Shown: positions 45,970-56,157, numbered from the stretch's first letter. The stretch: 64,000 bases of DNA from Sporocytophaga sp. (GCF_017745095.1 NZ_JAGHZZ010000001.1:186001-250000), one strand, 5' to 3'. Numbers and translations are program-made. The notes: generated by a model from the sequence alone, not told the origin.

Positions 45970-46794
45970 ATGAACATACTTGATAAAATCATCGAGCGCA
46001 AAATAAAGGAAGTAGAGCAGAGGAAAAGGCTTACTCCTCCAAGTGTGCTTGAAAAGTCGGCATACTTTGAATTACCGAACATTTCTTTCAGAAAGTTTCT
46101 TACAGATCCGTCAAGAACAGGAATCATTGCAGAGTTTAAAAGAAAATCGCCATCAAAAGGCATTATCAATGATAAAGTTACTGTTGAAGAAGTTGTTTCT
46201 GCGTACGATAATTGCGGAGCAAGCGCAGTTTCTGTCTTGACAGATATAGATTTTTTCGGTGGTTCAGATGAAGATTTACTTCATGCAAGAGATGTAATCA
46301 AATGTCCGATTTTAAGGAAAGAATTTATCATAGACGAATATCAGATACTGGAGGCAAAATCAATGGGAGCAAATGTAATTCTCCTGATTGCTGCAGTACT
46401 GGAGCCACAGAGACTTAAAGCGCTGGCTGCTTTTACTAAAAGCCTGGGGATGGAAATTTTGATGGAAGTACATGATCTTGAGGAGCTGGAGGCTAATCAC
46501 TGGGATGAAATAGATGCTATTGGTGTCAACAATAGAAATCTAAAGACATTTGAAGTGAGCCTGGAAACTTCCTACAAGCTTTCGGAAGAGATTCCTGATA
46601 GATTTATTAAGGTTTCTGAAAGCGGTATTCATGATGTTAAAACCATTCTTCAGTTGAAAGAATACGGCTTTGAAGGGTTTCTTATCGGGGAGAATTTTAT
46701 GAAAAACTCCAATCCGGGAGAAGCATTCGGGGCTTTCACAAATGAATTAAGAGAATTGCAGCTAAAGCAATTTCAAACCAAAAAACCTATTTAA
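45970..46794 (+). CDS. trpC: Indole-3-glycerol phosphate synthase
   Basis: Ring closure and decarboxylation of CdRP to indole-3-glycerol phosphate. A 274-residue TIM barrel with IIAEFKRKSPSKGII (catalytic Lys region), SVLTDIDFFGGS, LRKEFIIDEYQILEAKSMGANVILLIAAVL, GVNNRNLKTFEVSL, VSESGIHDVKTI and GFLIGENFM. It is a monofunctional TrpC, separate from the trpF product that follows 3 bases downstream. Confidence 0.96.
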   Translation: MNILDKIIERKIKEVEQRKRLTPPSVLEKSAYFELPNISFRKFLTDPSRTGIIAEFKRKSPSKGIINDKVTVEEVVSAYDNCGASAVSVLTDIDFFGGSDEDLLHARDVIKCPILRKEFIIDEYQILEAKSMGANVILLIAAVLEPQRLKALAAFTKSLGMEILMEVHDLEELEANHWDEIDAIGVNNRNLKTFEVSLETSYKLSEEIPDRFIKVSESGIHDVKTILQLKEYGFEGFLIGENFMKNSNPGEAFGAFTNELRELQLKQFQTKKPI

Positions 46795-46797
46795 GAA

Positions 46798-47424
46798 ATG
46801 ATTAAGCTCAAGGTGTGCGGAATGAGGGAGGAAGAAAACCTTAAGCAATTAATTCAGGTTGGACCGGATTATATAGGATTTATCTTTTATAAAAAGTCCA
46901 AAAGGTTTGTGGGTGATGATGAAGCTATTTCTTTCATTAAACCTTTTAATATTCAAAAGGTTGGAGTTTTTGTAAATGAAGAAAATAATGAAATTATCAA
47001 ACACGCAAAAGCTCTGGATCTCAATTTAATTCAGCTTCATGGAGATGAATCACCTGCTCAGGCTGAGGAGCTGAAGAGTCTGGGGCTAAAGGTTATTAAA
47101 GTCTTTTCGGTCAGCAACCAATTGCCGGTGAATGAACTGGATAAGTTTAAAAAAGTGTCAGACTATTTTCTTCTGGATACAAAGACAGAAGCTTATGGTG
47201 GCAGCGGCCAAAGATTTGACTGGTCTGTTTTAAAAGATTATGATAATGAAATTCCGCTTTTTTTAAGTGGAGGTATTGGCGAAGAACATCTGGGAGAAAT
47301 TTCGGATCTAAGCAAAAGTTTAAATATTCACGCCATTGATGTAAACAGCAGGTTTGAAATCACACCTGCATTTAAAAATATAGACAGTATAACATCATTT
47401 GCTCAAAAGCTAAAAGCATTATGA
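46798..47424 (+). CDS. trpF: Phosphoribosylanthranilate isomerase
   Basis: Amadori rearrangement of phosphoribosylanthranilate to CdRP. A 208-residue TIM barrel with [12 protein letters not shown] (catalytic Cys7 region), [40 protein letters not shown] (catalytic Asp) and [10 protein letters not shown], then AIDVNSRFE. Its stop codon overlaps the trpB start by 4 bases (ATGA), indicating coupled translation. Confidence 0.95.
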   Translation: MIKLKVCGMREEENLKQLIQVGPDYIGFIFYKKSKRFVGDDEAISFIKPFNIQKVGVFVNEENNEIIKHAKALDLNLIQLHGDESPAQAEELKSLGLKVIKVFSVSNQLPVNELDKFKKVSDYFLLDTKTEAYGGSGQRFDWSVLKDYDNEIPLFLSGGIGEEHLGEISDLSKSLNIHAIDVNSRFEITPAFKNIDSITSFAQKLKAL

Positions 47425-48614
47425 ATTTTACAGTAGACGAAAACGGGTTTTACGGGAGTTTCGGGGGTGCATACATTCCGGAAATGCTTTTCCCCAATGT
47501 AGAAGAACTAAAGGATAAGTACCTCAAAATTATGAATGAGGAATCCTTTATCACAGAGTATAACAACCTCTTAAAGGACTACGTGGGAAGACCTACTCCT
47601 TTATATTTTGCTAAAAGACTTTCCGAACACTTCAAAGCAAAAATATATCTTAAGAGAGAAGATCTTTGTCACACCGGTGCACATAAAATAAATAATACGC
47701 TTGGTCAGATTCTTCTTGCTAAGAGACTTGGTAAGAGAAGGATTATAGCAGAGACCGGCGCCGGTCAGCACGGAGTTGCAACAGCTACGGTTTGTGCTTT
47801 AATGGGTTTTGACTGTATCGTTTACATGGGCGAAATTGATATGGAACGTCAAAAGCCCAATGTAGAGCGTATGAAGATGCTTGGTGCTCAAGTTGTACCG
47901 GCTACTTCAGGGAGCAAAACATTAAAAGATGCTACCAATGAGGCTATCAGGGACTGGATTAATAACCCTTCTGATACGCATTATATTATTGGTTCTGTAG
48001 TAGGGCCACATCCTTACCCGGATATGGTTGCTAGATTCCAGGCAATAATAAGTAAAGAAGTTCGTGCTCAGTTGAAAGAAAAGACTGGCTCAGAAAATCC
48101 TGATTATGTAATTGCATGTGTTGGTGGTGGAAGTAATGCTGCAGGAGCATTTTTCCATTATCTGAATGAAAAGGATGTAAAACTTGTGGCAGTGGAAGCT
48201 GCAGGAATGGGTGTAGATTCAGGTTATTCTGCTGCAACAACTTTCCTTGGAAAACCAGGTGTGTTGCATGGAAGCAAGACCTTATTAATGCAGACAGCAG
48301 ATGGTCAGATTGTTGAAGCACATTCAATTTCTGCGGGTCTTGACTATCCTGGTATAGGACCAATTCATAGCCATCTGTTCGAAACAGGAAGAGCTGAGTT
48401 TTTAGCAATCACTGACAAAGAAGCATTTAGAGCTGCAGTCTTATTGAGCAAGCTGGAAGGAATCATTCCTGCACTTGAATCTTCACATGCAATTGCATCT
48501 ATGGCAAAACTAAATCTTAAACCATCTGATACTGTGGTAGTGAACCTTTCAGGTAGAGGCGATAAAGATCTGATGACATATATAACCAGAAAAGAAGAAT
48601 TTTTAAAAGACTAA
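47421..48614 (+). CDS. trpB: Tryptophan synthase beta chain
   Basis: PLP enzyme that condenses indole with serine to L-tryptophan, working in an alpha2-beta2 complex with TrpA. The 397 residues start [14 protein letters not shown]; the PLP Lys lies in the motif [15 protein letters not shown] (about 82-96). [15 protein letters not shown], the phosphate loop [10 protein letters not shown] and [11 protein letters not shown] are present. This is the standard TrpB1 type. It overlaps trpF and is 4 bases from trpA. Confidence 0.97.
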   Translation: MNFTVDENGFYGSFGGAYIPEMLFPNVEELKDKYLKIMNEESFITEYNNLLKDYVGRPTPLYFAKRLSEHFKAKIYLKREDLCHTGAHKINNTLGQILLAKRLGKRRIIAETGAGQHGVATATVCALMGFDCIVYMGEIDMERQKPNVERMKMLGAQVVPATSGSKTLKDATNEAIRDWINNPSDTHYIIGSVVGPHPYPDMVARFQAIISKEVRAQLKEKTGSENPDYVIACVGGGSNAAGAFFHYLNEKDVKLVAVEAAGMGVDSGYSAATTFLGKPGVLHGSKTLLMQTADGQIVEAHSISAGLDYPGIGPIHSHLFETGRAEFLAITDKEAFRAAVLLSKLEGIIPALESSHAIASMAKLNLKPSDTVVVNLSGRGDKDLMTYITRKEEFLKD

Positions 48615-48618
48615 GGTA

Positions 48619-49407
48619 ATGGATACTAAAATTCAGGTAAAAAACCGATTGACTGCGGCTTTCAGCGAGAATCAAAAGCCATTGCTTAATATTTATTTCA
48701 CAGCGGGTTATCCTGCTTTGAATGACACTCTTCCTGTTTTAAGGGCTTTACAAAATGCGTGTGTAGACATGGTGGAAATCGGTATGCCGTTTTCTGATCC
48801 ATTGGCTGATGGACCTGTAATTCAGAGAAGCAGTGAAATTGCGCTCGAAAATGGAATGACTATTAAAGGTCTTTTCGAGCAGATCAAAGACATGCGTAAA
48901 GAGATTCATATACCTGTGTTGTTAATGGGTTATATCAATCCTGTTTTGCGATATGGTATTGAAAAATTCTGTGAAGACGCAGCAGCTGTAGGTATTGATG
49001 GAGTAATTATCCCGGATCTACCAGTTAGGGAATATATGGAGGATTATGAAGAGATCTTTCAGAAGAACAACCTTTCGAATATATTCCTTGTAACTCCGCA
49101 TACTTCACCAGAACGTTTGAAACTCATTGATGATCATGCAACTGGATTTATCTATGCAGTTTCTACAGACAGTACCACAGGAAACACAAAAGACATCAAG
49201 CAACAGGAGGAATATTTTTCCAGACTAAAGGGATCCGGACTGAAGAATCCTTTAATGATTGGATTCAATGTTAGGGATAAAGAATCATTTGCCTTCGCAA
49301 CGAATTATGCTAAAGGTGCAATTATAGGAAGCGCATTTGTAAAGGCGATTACAGGAAGCAAAAACCTGGAGAAGGATATTGACGTTTTCATAAAAGGTAT
49401 CAGATAA
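48619..49407 (+). CDS. trpA: Tryptophan synthase alpha chain
   Basis: Cleaves indole-3-glycerol phosphate to indole and glyceraldehyde 3-phosphate, passing indole to TrpB through the complex. A 262-residue TIM barrel with VEIGMPFSDPLADGPVIQ (catalytic Glu and Asp region), LLMGYINPVLRYG, GIDGVIIPDLP, FIYAVSTDSTTG and GFNVRDKES. Last tryptophan gene, followed after 25 bases by the HisA-like gene, which is probably on the same transcript. Confidence 0.96.
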   Translation: MDTKIQVKNRLTAAFSENQKPLLNIYFTAGYPALNDTLPVLRALQNACVDMVEIGMPFSDPLADGPVIQRSSEIALENGMTIKGLFEQIKDMRKEIHIPVLLMGYINPVLRYGIEKFCEDAAAVGIDGVIIPDLPVREYMEDYEEIFQKNNLSNIFLVTPHTSPERLKLIDDHATGFIYAVSTDSTTGNTKDIKQQEEYFSRLKGSGLKNPLMIGFNVRDKESFAFATNYAKGAIIGSAFVKAITGSKNLEKDIDVFIKGIR

Positions 49408-49432
49408 TACGTTTTAAAAGTTATATACTGCC

Positions 49433-50155
49433 ATGATCGAGATAATTCCGGCTATTTCAGTTGTAAAGCTCAGAGTTGCAAGAGTTCAGAACGGAAACCT
49501 TGATAACATTAAAATCTATGATGAGCGGCCTCTGGATATGGCTTTGAAGTTTCAGGATCATGGCATTAAAAAAATACACCTGATTGATATTGAAGGGGCA
49601 AGAAAAGGGAGGATCATGAATCAGGAGGTAATTGAAACGATAGCTGGTTATACTGATCTTGCTATTGATTTTGGTGGTGGGATCAATGATGATGACGATA
49701 TCAGACTCGCCTTTGAACATGGGGCAAATGCTATCCATGCCTCTACTATTGCGGTAAACAACAAGGATTTATTTTCCTCCTGGATTATCTCCTATGGAAG
49801 AAATAAAATAATTCTGGGAGCCGATGTCAATAATGATAAAATAGCTACCAGGGGATGGTCCAAAAGTACTGAGGTAGATGTGCTTGACTTGTTGGACTAT
49901 TTTCATAATCAGGGCATTTTGTATGTAAAATGCACGGACATTAACTGTGATGATTCACTTGCTGGTCCTCCGTTTGATCTTTATAAAAAGATTCTCAATA
50001 AATTTCCTGATATTAAGCTAATGGCCAGCGGGGGGGTGAGATCTGTTGAAGATATTGATAAGCTTCAGGATCTTGGGGTTTATGGTGTGATATTCGCCAA
50101 AGCGTATTATGAAGGCATGATTAAATTAAAAGATCTTGAGAAATACCTCTCTTAA
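49433..50155 (+). CDS. HisA-like TIM-barrel protein lacking the catalytic Asp
   Basis: A 240-residue (beta/alpha)8 protein that aligns along its full length with HisA (ProFAR isomerase): phosphate loops IDFGGGI (79-85) and LMASGGV (196-202), GADVNN with Asp131, and CTDI (167-170). However, the first strand reads PAIS where HisA has PAID, so the catalytic base is Ser9; the next loop has lost the DGKxVRL pattern, and the KDGMLQG loop is CDDSLAG. It is the terminal gene of the trp operon, 25 bases after trpA. It is therefore unlikely to be the standard HisA; a modified isomerase, a regulator or an inactive partner are possible (inference). Databases may label it hisA. Confidence 0.8.
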   Translation: MIEIIPAISVVKLRVARVQNGNLDNIKIYDERPLDMALKFQDHGIKKIHLIDIEGARKGRIMNQEVIETIAGYTDLAIDFGGGINDDDDIRLAFEHGANAIHASTIAVNNKDLFSSWIISYGRNKIILGADVNNDKIATRGWSKSTEVDVLDLLDYFHNQGILYVKCTDINCDDSLAGPPFDLYKKILNKFPDIKLMASGGVRSVEDIDKLQDLGVYGVIFAKAYYEGMIKLKDLEKYLS

Positions 50156-50266
50156 AAAGTATATTTATAAGATTGCCAATTATTTTTTGATAATAGTCCC
50201 CTGACTTTTCTTACTTTTAGTAAATCTTATATTTGAATTTTTATTTTTGTAAAAGCAATACCAGTG

Positions 50267-50297
50267 TTGTTTGCTTCACGTTTAGGTAGTAAATTTG
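50267..50297 (+). promoter_or_regulatory. Probable feoAB promoter
   Basis: TTG (50267-50269), 20 bases, then TAAATTTG (50290-50297), a perfect TAnnTTTG. It lies 23 bases before the feoA ATG. No clear Fur box is visible. Confidence 0.6.
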
Positions 50298-50319
50298 TTT
50301 GAAATCAGTCTAAATAAGC

Positions 50320-50550
50320 ATGGGTGAACCCAAAAAAAGCATTGCAGATCTTAAAATCGGAGAAAAGGGAATCGTCTGTTGTTTCAATGACGAAGAAATG
50401 TCTCTGAAACTGCTTGAAATGGGTTGTTTACCTGGTTGTATGGTGGAGTTGAGCAATAAAGCTCCTTTAGGTGATCCTATTTGTATTAAAGTTTCCGGAT
50501 ATAATCTTTCTTTACGATTAGAAGAAGCAGCTACTGTAATGCTGCGATAG
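50320..50550 (+). CDS. feoA: Ferrous iron transport protein A
   Basis: A 76-residue SH3-like FeoA domain protein: SIADLKIGEKGIVCCFNDEEMSLKLLEMGCLPGCMVELSNKAPLGDPI, ending LRLEEAATVMLR. It is a cytosolic partner thought to modulate the FeoB channel. It is followed 91 bases later by feoB, which probably shares its promoter. Confidence 0.92.
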   Translation: MGEPKKSIADLKIGEKGIVCCFNDEEMSLKLLEMGCLPGCMVELSNKAPLGDPICIKVSGYNLSLRLEEAATVMLR

Positions 50551-50641
50551 TTTAGTTAACATTCAAGTAAAAATTAACCTCTGAATTTGAGTGCCAGATA
50601 TTCCGGTTATCCTGCTTTAAATTCCTGGTCTCTGTTGGGAT

Positions 50642-52765
50642 ATGTCTATTGAAAAAACAACGAGGTTAAAAGTTGCCCTTCTGGGTAATCCTAATGCCGG
50701 TAAATCTTCTCTATTTAACCACCTTACCGGTTTAAATCAAAAAATCGGAAATTTTCCTGGAGTCACTGTAGACAAAAAAACTGGTACAAGTAAAATCAGT
50801 GAGAACCTTTATGCTGAAATAATTGACCTTCCCGGCACATATAGTCTTTATCCGAAGTCTCTTGATGAACAGATAGTGCTGGACCTTCTGCACAGCAAAA
50901 AGGACCCTGCTTCACCCGATCTGCTTCTTGTTGTAATAGATGCATCTACTTTTAAGAGGAACATGCTTTTATTCACTCAGATCAGAGATCTTGGATTCCC
51001 TGTCATTCTTGTTCTGAATATGCTAGACCTTGCAGAGCAGCATGGGATTAAGATTGATCCTCTTAAACTTGAAAAGGAGCTTAATGTACCTATAGTTGCA
51101 ATTAACGCCAGAACAGGCGCTGGTATCCGTGAGCTTAAAGCCGCCATTGCCTGCCCTGTACACACACCTCCAGAAAGTTATTATAAGCCTGGTCCTTTGG
51201 CTTCAGGAATTATATCAGAAGTAAAGGAGAGCTTTTCCCTTGAAAATGACTATCAGGCAATTTTGCTAGCACATCAGTATGACAATATGCGTGGTCTTCC
51301 TCAAAAGGAAAAAGAAGAACTGGCAAGACTTGTTAAAAAATGGAGTTTTGATTCTAAAGCATTTCAATCAAAAGAAACAATCGCCAGATATGATGTAATT
51401 ACCCGTATTCTGAAAGAAACCGTTGAAGAAAAATCTGTAGATGATAAAGAATTAACCTCGACAAAAATAGACAGGATACTGACTCATAAAGTTTTCGGAT
51501 ATCTGATATTTTTCTTTATCCTGCTTGTTTTGTTTCAATCAATTTTTGCCTGGGCATCCTATCCAATGGATTTGATAGATAGCGGAATTGCATGGGTCAA
51601 TGGAGCTTTGAAGCAGAACCTTCCGGGCGGTCCGTTTACAGATCTCTTGACAGATGGTCTGATTGCCGGTCTGGGTGGAGTACTTATTTTTATCCCCCAG
51701 ATTGCTATTTTATTCGCATTTATTGCTGTCTTAGAAGAGTCGGGATATATGTCCAGAGTAATGTTTCTTATGGATAAACTCATGAGACCATTTGGAATGA
51801 GTGGGCGAAGTGTTGTACCTCTTATTTCAGGTGTAGCTTGCGCTGTTCCTGCTATTATGTCCACAAGAAGCATTGAAAACTGGAAGGAAAGGCTCATTAC
51901 AATTTTTGTAACACCATTAATGAGTTGTTCTGCCAGGATTCCTGTTTTTACAATTCTTATTGCTTTGGTAGTTCCGGAAGTCGATTTGCTTGGGTTTATT
52001 AATCTTCAGGGAATTGTGTTAATGTCTTTATATCTGATCGGTTTTCTGTCAGCAATTATTTCCGGATTTGTTATGAATAAAATTCTCAAGAATAAACAGA
52101 GAAGTTTTTTCATAATGGAACTCCCTGCATACAGGATACCAAGATGGAAAAATGTGGGTTTAACTATTTATGAGAAAGTAAAAACTTTTGTTCTTGAAGC
52201 AGGGAAAGTGATTGTGGCTATTTCTATAGTGCTTTGGGTGCTTGCAAGTTATGGTCCTGGAGATATTGAAACCAAAGCGATCACTGAGGTAAGACAAGAA
52301 CAGCCTGATTTACTGGAACCAAGCCAGGATTTTGAAAACGCTGTTGCCGGTAAAAAACTGGAAATGTCTTATGCTGGCCAGTTTGGACATTTTATAGAGC
52401 CGGTTATCAGACCATTAGGTTTTGACTGGAAAATCGGAGTGGCCCTTATCACTTCATTTGCAGCAAGAGAAGTGTTTATCGGAACCATGTCAACAATATA
52501 CAGTGTGGGTGACAGTGGAGATGATGATACTACAATCAGACAGCGCATGAAAGAGGAGATTAATCCAAAAACCGGGGGACCAATGTATACAACTGCACTG
52601 GCTTTTTCGTTGCTTATATTTTATCTGTTTGCCATGCAGTGCATGAGCACACTGGCTATTGTTCGTAGGGAAACTAAAGGCTGGACATGGCCCATTTTAC
52701 AACTAGTTTATATGACTGGTTTAGCTTATGGATTGAGTTTTATTACCTATAATATCTTTAGCTAG
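50642..52765 (+). CDS. feoB: Ferrous iron transport protein B
   Basis: A 707-residue GTP-gated Fe2+ transporter of the inner membrane. The N-terminal G domain (about 8-175) shows G1 GNPNAGKSS, the switch I segment NFPGVTVDKKTG, G3 DLPGTYSL and G4 NMLD. The membrane part has two Gate motifs with conserved Cys (SGVACAVPAIMSTR and MSCSARIPVFTIL) and about eight or nine helices. Ends with LVYMTGLAYGLSFITYNIFS. Used for iron uptake under low-oxygen conditions. Terminator directly downstream. Confidence 0.96.
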   Translation: MSIEKTTRLKVALLGNPNAGKSSLFNHLTGLNQKIGNFPGVTVDKKTGTSKISENLYAEIIDLPGTYSLYPKSLDEQIVLDLLHSKKDPASPDLLLVVIDASTFKRNMLLFTQIRDLGFPVILVLNMLDLAEQHGIKIDPLKLEKELNVPIVAINARTGAGIRELKAAIACPVHTPPESYYKPGPLASGIISEVKESFSLENDYQAILLAHQYDNMRGLPQKEKEELARLVKKWSFDSKAFQSKETIARYDVITRILKETVEEKSVDDKELTSTKIDRILTHKVFGYLIFFFILLVLFQSIFAWASYPMDLIDSGIAWVNGALKQNLPGGPFTDLLTDGLIAGLGGVLIFIPQIAILFAFIAVLEESGYMSRVMFLMDKLMRPFGMSGRSVVPLISGVACAVPAIMSTRSIENWKERLITIFVTPLMSCSARIPVFTILIALVVPEVDLLGFINLQGIVLMSLYLIGFLSAIISGFVMNKILKNKQRSFFIMELPAYRIPRWKNVGLTIYEKVKTFVLEAGKVIVAISIVLWVLASYGPGDIETKAITEVRQEQPDLLEPSQDFENAVAGKKLEMSYAGQFGHFIEPVIRPLGFDWKIGVALITSFAAREVFIGTMSTIYSVGDSGDDDTTIRQRMKEEINPKTGGPMYTTALAFSLLIFYLFAMQCMSTLAIVRRETKGWTWPILQLVYMTGLAYGLSFITYNIFS

Positions 52766-52778
52766 GATAGACATTCTA

Positions 52779-52806
52779 AAAATCCTGCAAGCTATTGCGG
52801 GATTTT
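52779..52806 (+). terminator. Terminator of feoB
   Basis: AAAATCCTGCAA / TTGCGGGATTTT, a 12-bp stem with one G-U pair and a 4-base loop, followed by CTTCTTTG, 14 bases past the stop codon. Confidence 0.75.
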
Positions 52807-53223
52807 CTTCTTTGTAGATCAGAAAATTTCCGTTAAATGAATTTTATTTTTAATCCGTTTTTAATTTAATTTCCTCAAAACGCTACATCACCCTATTTTT
52901 TTGAAAATTTTCAGCAGCAGTAGCTCCGTTTTTAGATTTTTTGAGTAAAAGTTTATTGTCCCAAGCTGCGTATCCCACTTTTACTAAGTCTTTATAATTA
53001 CACCTTTCATTTAAAAAATTGTGTTTTGAGTAGTTTAAAAATTCACTCCTGAGGTTAATACAATTTTAAAAATAGCTGTTATAACTATCTTATTGGAAAA
53101 AAACTATATTTTTTTGTATTTATATTACATGAAATTTATAACTTGGCTAAACAATAATTGTTAAATCCTATTTTGTATCTATAAATTTATAAACCGGTTT
53201 GGAAAACCATTCAATTAATTATT
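52807..53223. other. Long AT-rich upstream region of the GH8 gene
   Basis: 417 bases with no ORF. A possible promoter is TTG (53143-53145), 23 bases, then TATTTTG (53169-53175), 49 bases before the GH8 ATG; the spacing is at the long limit. No operator-like repeat was recognised. Confidence 0.4.
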
Positions 53224-56157
53224 ATGGAGAGAAAATTTACCCTATTGCTACTTTGTCTTGTTTCTGTTTTTCAGATACAGGTATTGCAGGCTCAAACGCC
53301 AACCTATGCTTATCCTCAGAACAGGAGTTATCCTTATGGATTTCAGCAAAATGTCAAAACAAAAACTGAAGCTTCAGCTATTGCAGATTCCTGGTATAAT
53401 GACTGGAAAACAAGATGGGTAGAAACTTGCGGAAGTACAGCAAGGGTAAAAGATGGTGGTGGAAAAACTTATTCTGAGGGCATTGGCTATGGAATGCTTC
53501 TGGCTGTATACAGAGGGGACAAAACTCTTTTTGATGGCCTTTGGGGCTTTTATAAAAATAATATGAACAACCATGGGCTGATGAATTGGCGGATAGGTGG
53601 ATGCTCTGGTGCCGATGGTTTTAATGGAGCTACAGATGGAGATCTTGATGCGGCCATGGCATTAGTAATCGCAAGCTGTCAGTGGCCTTCAGGCTCTTAT
53701 GCAGCAGATGGTAAAACATTAATTAATAATATTAAAAACTGGGAATTCACAACTTGTAGTGGTTTGACAGTTCAAAAAGCAGGAGATTGGTTTGGAGGTT
53801 GTAACTGTACTAACCCTTCCTATTTTTCTCCTGGCTATTATAGAGCATTTGCTCAGTTTGTACCAGAGCAATCATCATTTTGGTTAAAGGCTGCAGATGA
53901 TAGTTATACAATTTTATTAGCTTCTGCTCATACTAGTACAGGTTTAATTCCTGCATGGAGTGATTCTAACGGAGGTATTGGCGGGTCAGGAGATTGTGAG
54001 CAAAGGGCTGCAGATGGTGGCGGAACAAGATCCGATTATCAGTTTGATGCTGCAAGAGCACCATGGAGAATTGCAATTGATTATTTATGGTGGGGAACTC
54101 CAAATGCAAAAACATGGCTGACTAAACTTACCACGTGGGTTAAAAGTGGTCCTGGAATCAGTGGTATAAAAGCTGGCTACAAAAGAGATGGTTCTCAAAA
54201 TGTGGATTATAGAAATTCCGCATTTACAGGTGCATTTGCTTTAGCGGCAATGGCATCTAGTCAAGATGATGCAAATTCTTTCTTCAACTGGTGGACCCAA
54301 AACTCAGTTACTTCAGGTAACGTAGGTTCCAGATTGGACGATGCTCCATACTTTCAGAACTCTTTAAGAACAATCTATGTATTGCTTGCAACAGGTAACA
54401 TGTGGTATCCTTGTGGCAATGTTACTCCTCCTTCAAGCTGCAAAAAACCAAATCTTGGAGCGGATATCAGTATGTGCGGAAGTTCTTTTCCTGTAACACT
54501 TCAGTCTAAAACAAATGGTGGAGGAAATATCAGATTTACGTGGAAGAGAACCAGTCCTTCTGCCGCCACATTTATAACCAGTTCAAGTAATGCAGCAGAT
54601 GCAAACTATAGCGTAACAGCAGCGAATGGCGCAGGTACTTATGTTGTTGTTCGTGACTCTGTAGACAATACCGGTAAGATTGTCTGCACAGAAACGGATG
54701 AAATTGTTATTTCTGCAACATTACAAACTCCTGCATTAGGTGCAGATAAAGTTCTTTGTAATCCGGCAAGTTACAGTCTTTCACCTTCTAACCTTTCTTC
54801 TTTCCCTTCCGGAACTACCTGGCAATGGCAAAAAGGAGGAGTAAATATTAATGGTGCAACTAGTAGCACATTAGCCAATGTTAATGAAGCGGCAACATAT
54901 AAACTTACAGCAAGTATCTCAGGGTGTACTTCAACTTCTGACGAAATTAAATTAACCTCCAGCTTGCCTACTCCTGTCAATGGATGTAGATCTTCTGCGG
55001 GAACAGTTACCTTAAGCGTTAGTGGTGGTACGGCACCTTATAGCTGGTATAGCGGATCTTCAGGGGGAAGTGCCCTTTCAACCGGCAATACCTTTACTAC
55101 TCCTTCGATTTCCTCAACTACAACTTACTACGTGCAAGATGCTTCTGGTGGAGGAACAAAAGGCAATGTAGGTCCAGCAAATAATTCAATAGGAACTATA
55201 TGGGATGGAAATGATTATGCCTATAAGTTAAAATTTGATGCACTTAGTGCTTTTACACTTAACTCTGTTACTGTATACCCAAATGCAGCAGGAACACTGA
55301 CGGTAAGGGTCCTCAAAAGTGACAAAACTACAGTACTTGCATCTAAATCATTTACGCTTTCAGGTCCTGGTGGTTCACAGGTTTTGGACCTTGGATTTTC
55401 TATACCGCAAGGAACTGATTACTACATGGACGGTCAAGTTACGGGAGGAGCTAAATTGAATATGAATGGAGGAGGTGCAACTTATCCTTATACTCTTTCA
55501 GGTGTCGTGTCAATAAAGGGTACAGATCCTGATTGGATTGTCGGAAGCGGTTGGTATCTCTATTATTATAACTGGAATGTAAGTGTAGGAAATGGATGTG
55601 CGAGGTTGCCTGTAGTTGCAACGATCAATGCTTCATGTACATCAACACCTCCGACTCAGCCGCAAGTATCTGGTCCCGATAATATTGGTCAAGGTGCGAA
55701 TGCTACTTATACAGTTACTCAAGTTCAGGGCGTAACATATACCTGGTCAGTAACGGGCGATGCACAGATCATTTCCGGTCAAGGTACCAATAGTGTTGTT
55801 ATTAAATTTGGCAATAACGATGCAAGCGTTTCTGTTGTGGCTTCAAATTCAGGCGGAACAACACCTTCTCCGGCCAAGCTAGTTGATGTTCGTCCTGCAG
55901 GAATCAATGACGGCCAGGCAGAGTCAATTAAAATCTACCCAAATCCTTCCAATCATGAATTCTTAATGGATTTGTCTACTCTTAATGGAGAGGCATTAGT
56001 CAAAGTATATGATTTGAATTCTAACCTTTTGATTGATCAGAAAGAAGTATTCTCCAGTACTCAGATAACTATTGGTGCAGATTATCCTGCAGGATTTTAT
56101 ATAGTTGAACTGATTACAAATAAAGGCAACTTCAGATGTAAGCTAGTTAAGCAGTAA
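53224..56157 (+). CDS. Secreted GH8 endoglucanase with Ig-like modules and T9SS sorting domain
   Basis: A 977-residue exported beta-glucanase. Signal peptide (1-24), then a GH8 catalytic domain (about 25-400): Glu85 in SEGIGYGM is the expected proton donor, ATDGDLDAAMAL (136-147) is the family signature, and Asp275 in DYQFDAARAPWR is the expected base. C-terminal to it are Ig-like modules (about 405-590), a beta-sandwich segment around residues 640-800, a PKD/Ig-like module (about 810-890) and a type IX sorting domain (last 75 residues, IYPNPSNHEFLMDL ... PAGFYIVEL ... CKLVKQ). GH8 enzymes cleave cellulose, xylan or chitosan by inversion; cellulose is favoured by the GH9 neighbours (inference). 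It is secreted across the outer membrane and probably surface-attached. Confidence 0.93.
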   Translation: MERKFTLLLLCLVSVFQIQVLQAQTPTYAYPQNRSYPYGFQQNVKTKTEASAIADSWYNDWKTRWVETCGSTARVKDGGGKTYSEGIGYGMLLAVYRGDKTLFDGLWGFYKNNMNNHGLMNWRIGGCSGADGFNGATDGDLDAAMALVIASCQWPSGSYAADGKTLINNIKNWEFTTCSGLTVQKAGDWFGGCNCTNPSYFSPGYYRAFAQFVPEQSSFWLKAADDSYTILLASAHTSTGLIPAWSDSNGGIGGSGDCEQRAADGGGTRSDYQFDAARAPWRIAIDYLWWGTPNAKTWLTKLTTWVKSGPGISGIKAGYKRDGSQNVDYRNSAFTGAFALAAMASSQDDANSFFNWWTQNSVTSGNVGSRLDDAPYFQNSLRTIYVLLATGNMWYPCGNVTPPSSCKKPNLGADISMCGSSFPVTLQSKTNGGGNIRFTWKRTSPSAATFITSSSNAADANYSVTAANGAGTYVVVRDSVDNTGKIVCTETDEIVISATLQTPALGADKVLCNPASYSLSPSNLSSFPSGTTWQWQKGGVNINGATSSTLANVNEAATYKLTASISGCTSTSDEIKLTSSLPTPVNGCRSSAGTVTLSVSGGTAPYSWYSGSSGGSALSTGNTFTTPSISSTTTYYVQDASGGGTKGNVGPANNSIGTIWDGNDYAYKLKFDALSAFTLNSVTVYPNAAGTLTVRVLKSDKTTVLASKSFTLSGPGGSQVLDLGFSIPQGTDYYMDGQVTGGAKLNMNGGGATYPYTLSGVVSIKGTDPDWIVGSGWYLYYYNWNVSVGNGCARLPVVATINASCTSTPPTQPQVSGPDNIGQGANATYTVTQVQGVTYTWSVTGDAQIISGQGTNSVVIKFGNNDASVSVVASNSGGTTPSPAKLVDVRPAGINDGQAESIKIYPNPSNHEFLMDLSTLNGEALVKVYDLNSNLLIDQKEVFSSTQITIGADYPAGFYIVELITNKGNFRCKLVKQ

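Noticed and set aside
48031..48408. Minus-strand ORF of 125 codons
   Set aside because: Fully antisense to trpB, with a composition (Leu/Gln/His-rich) typical of shadow frames.
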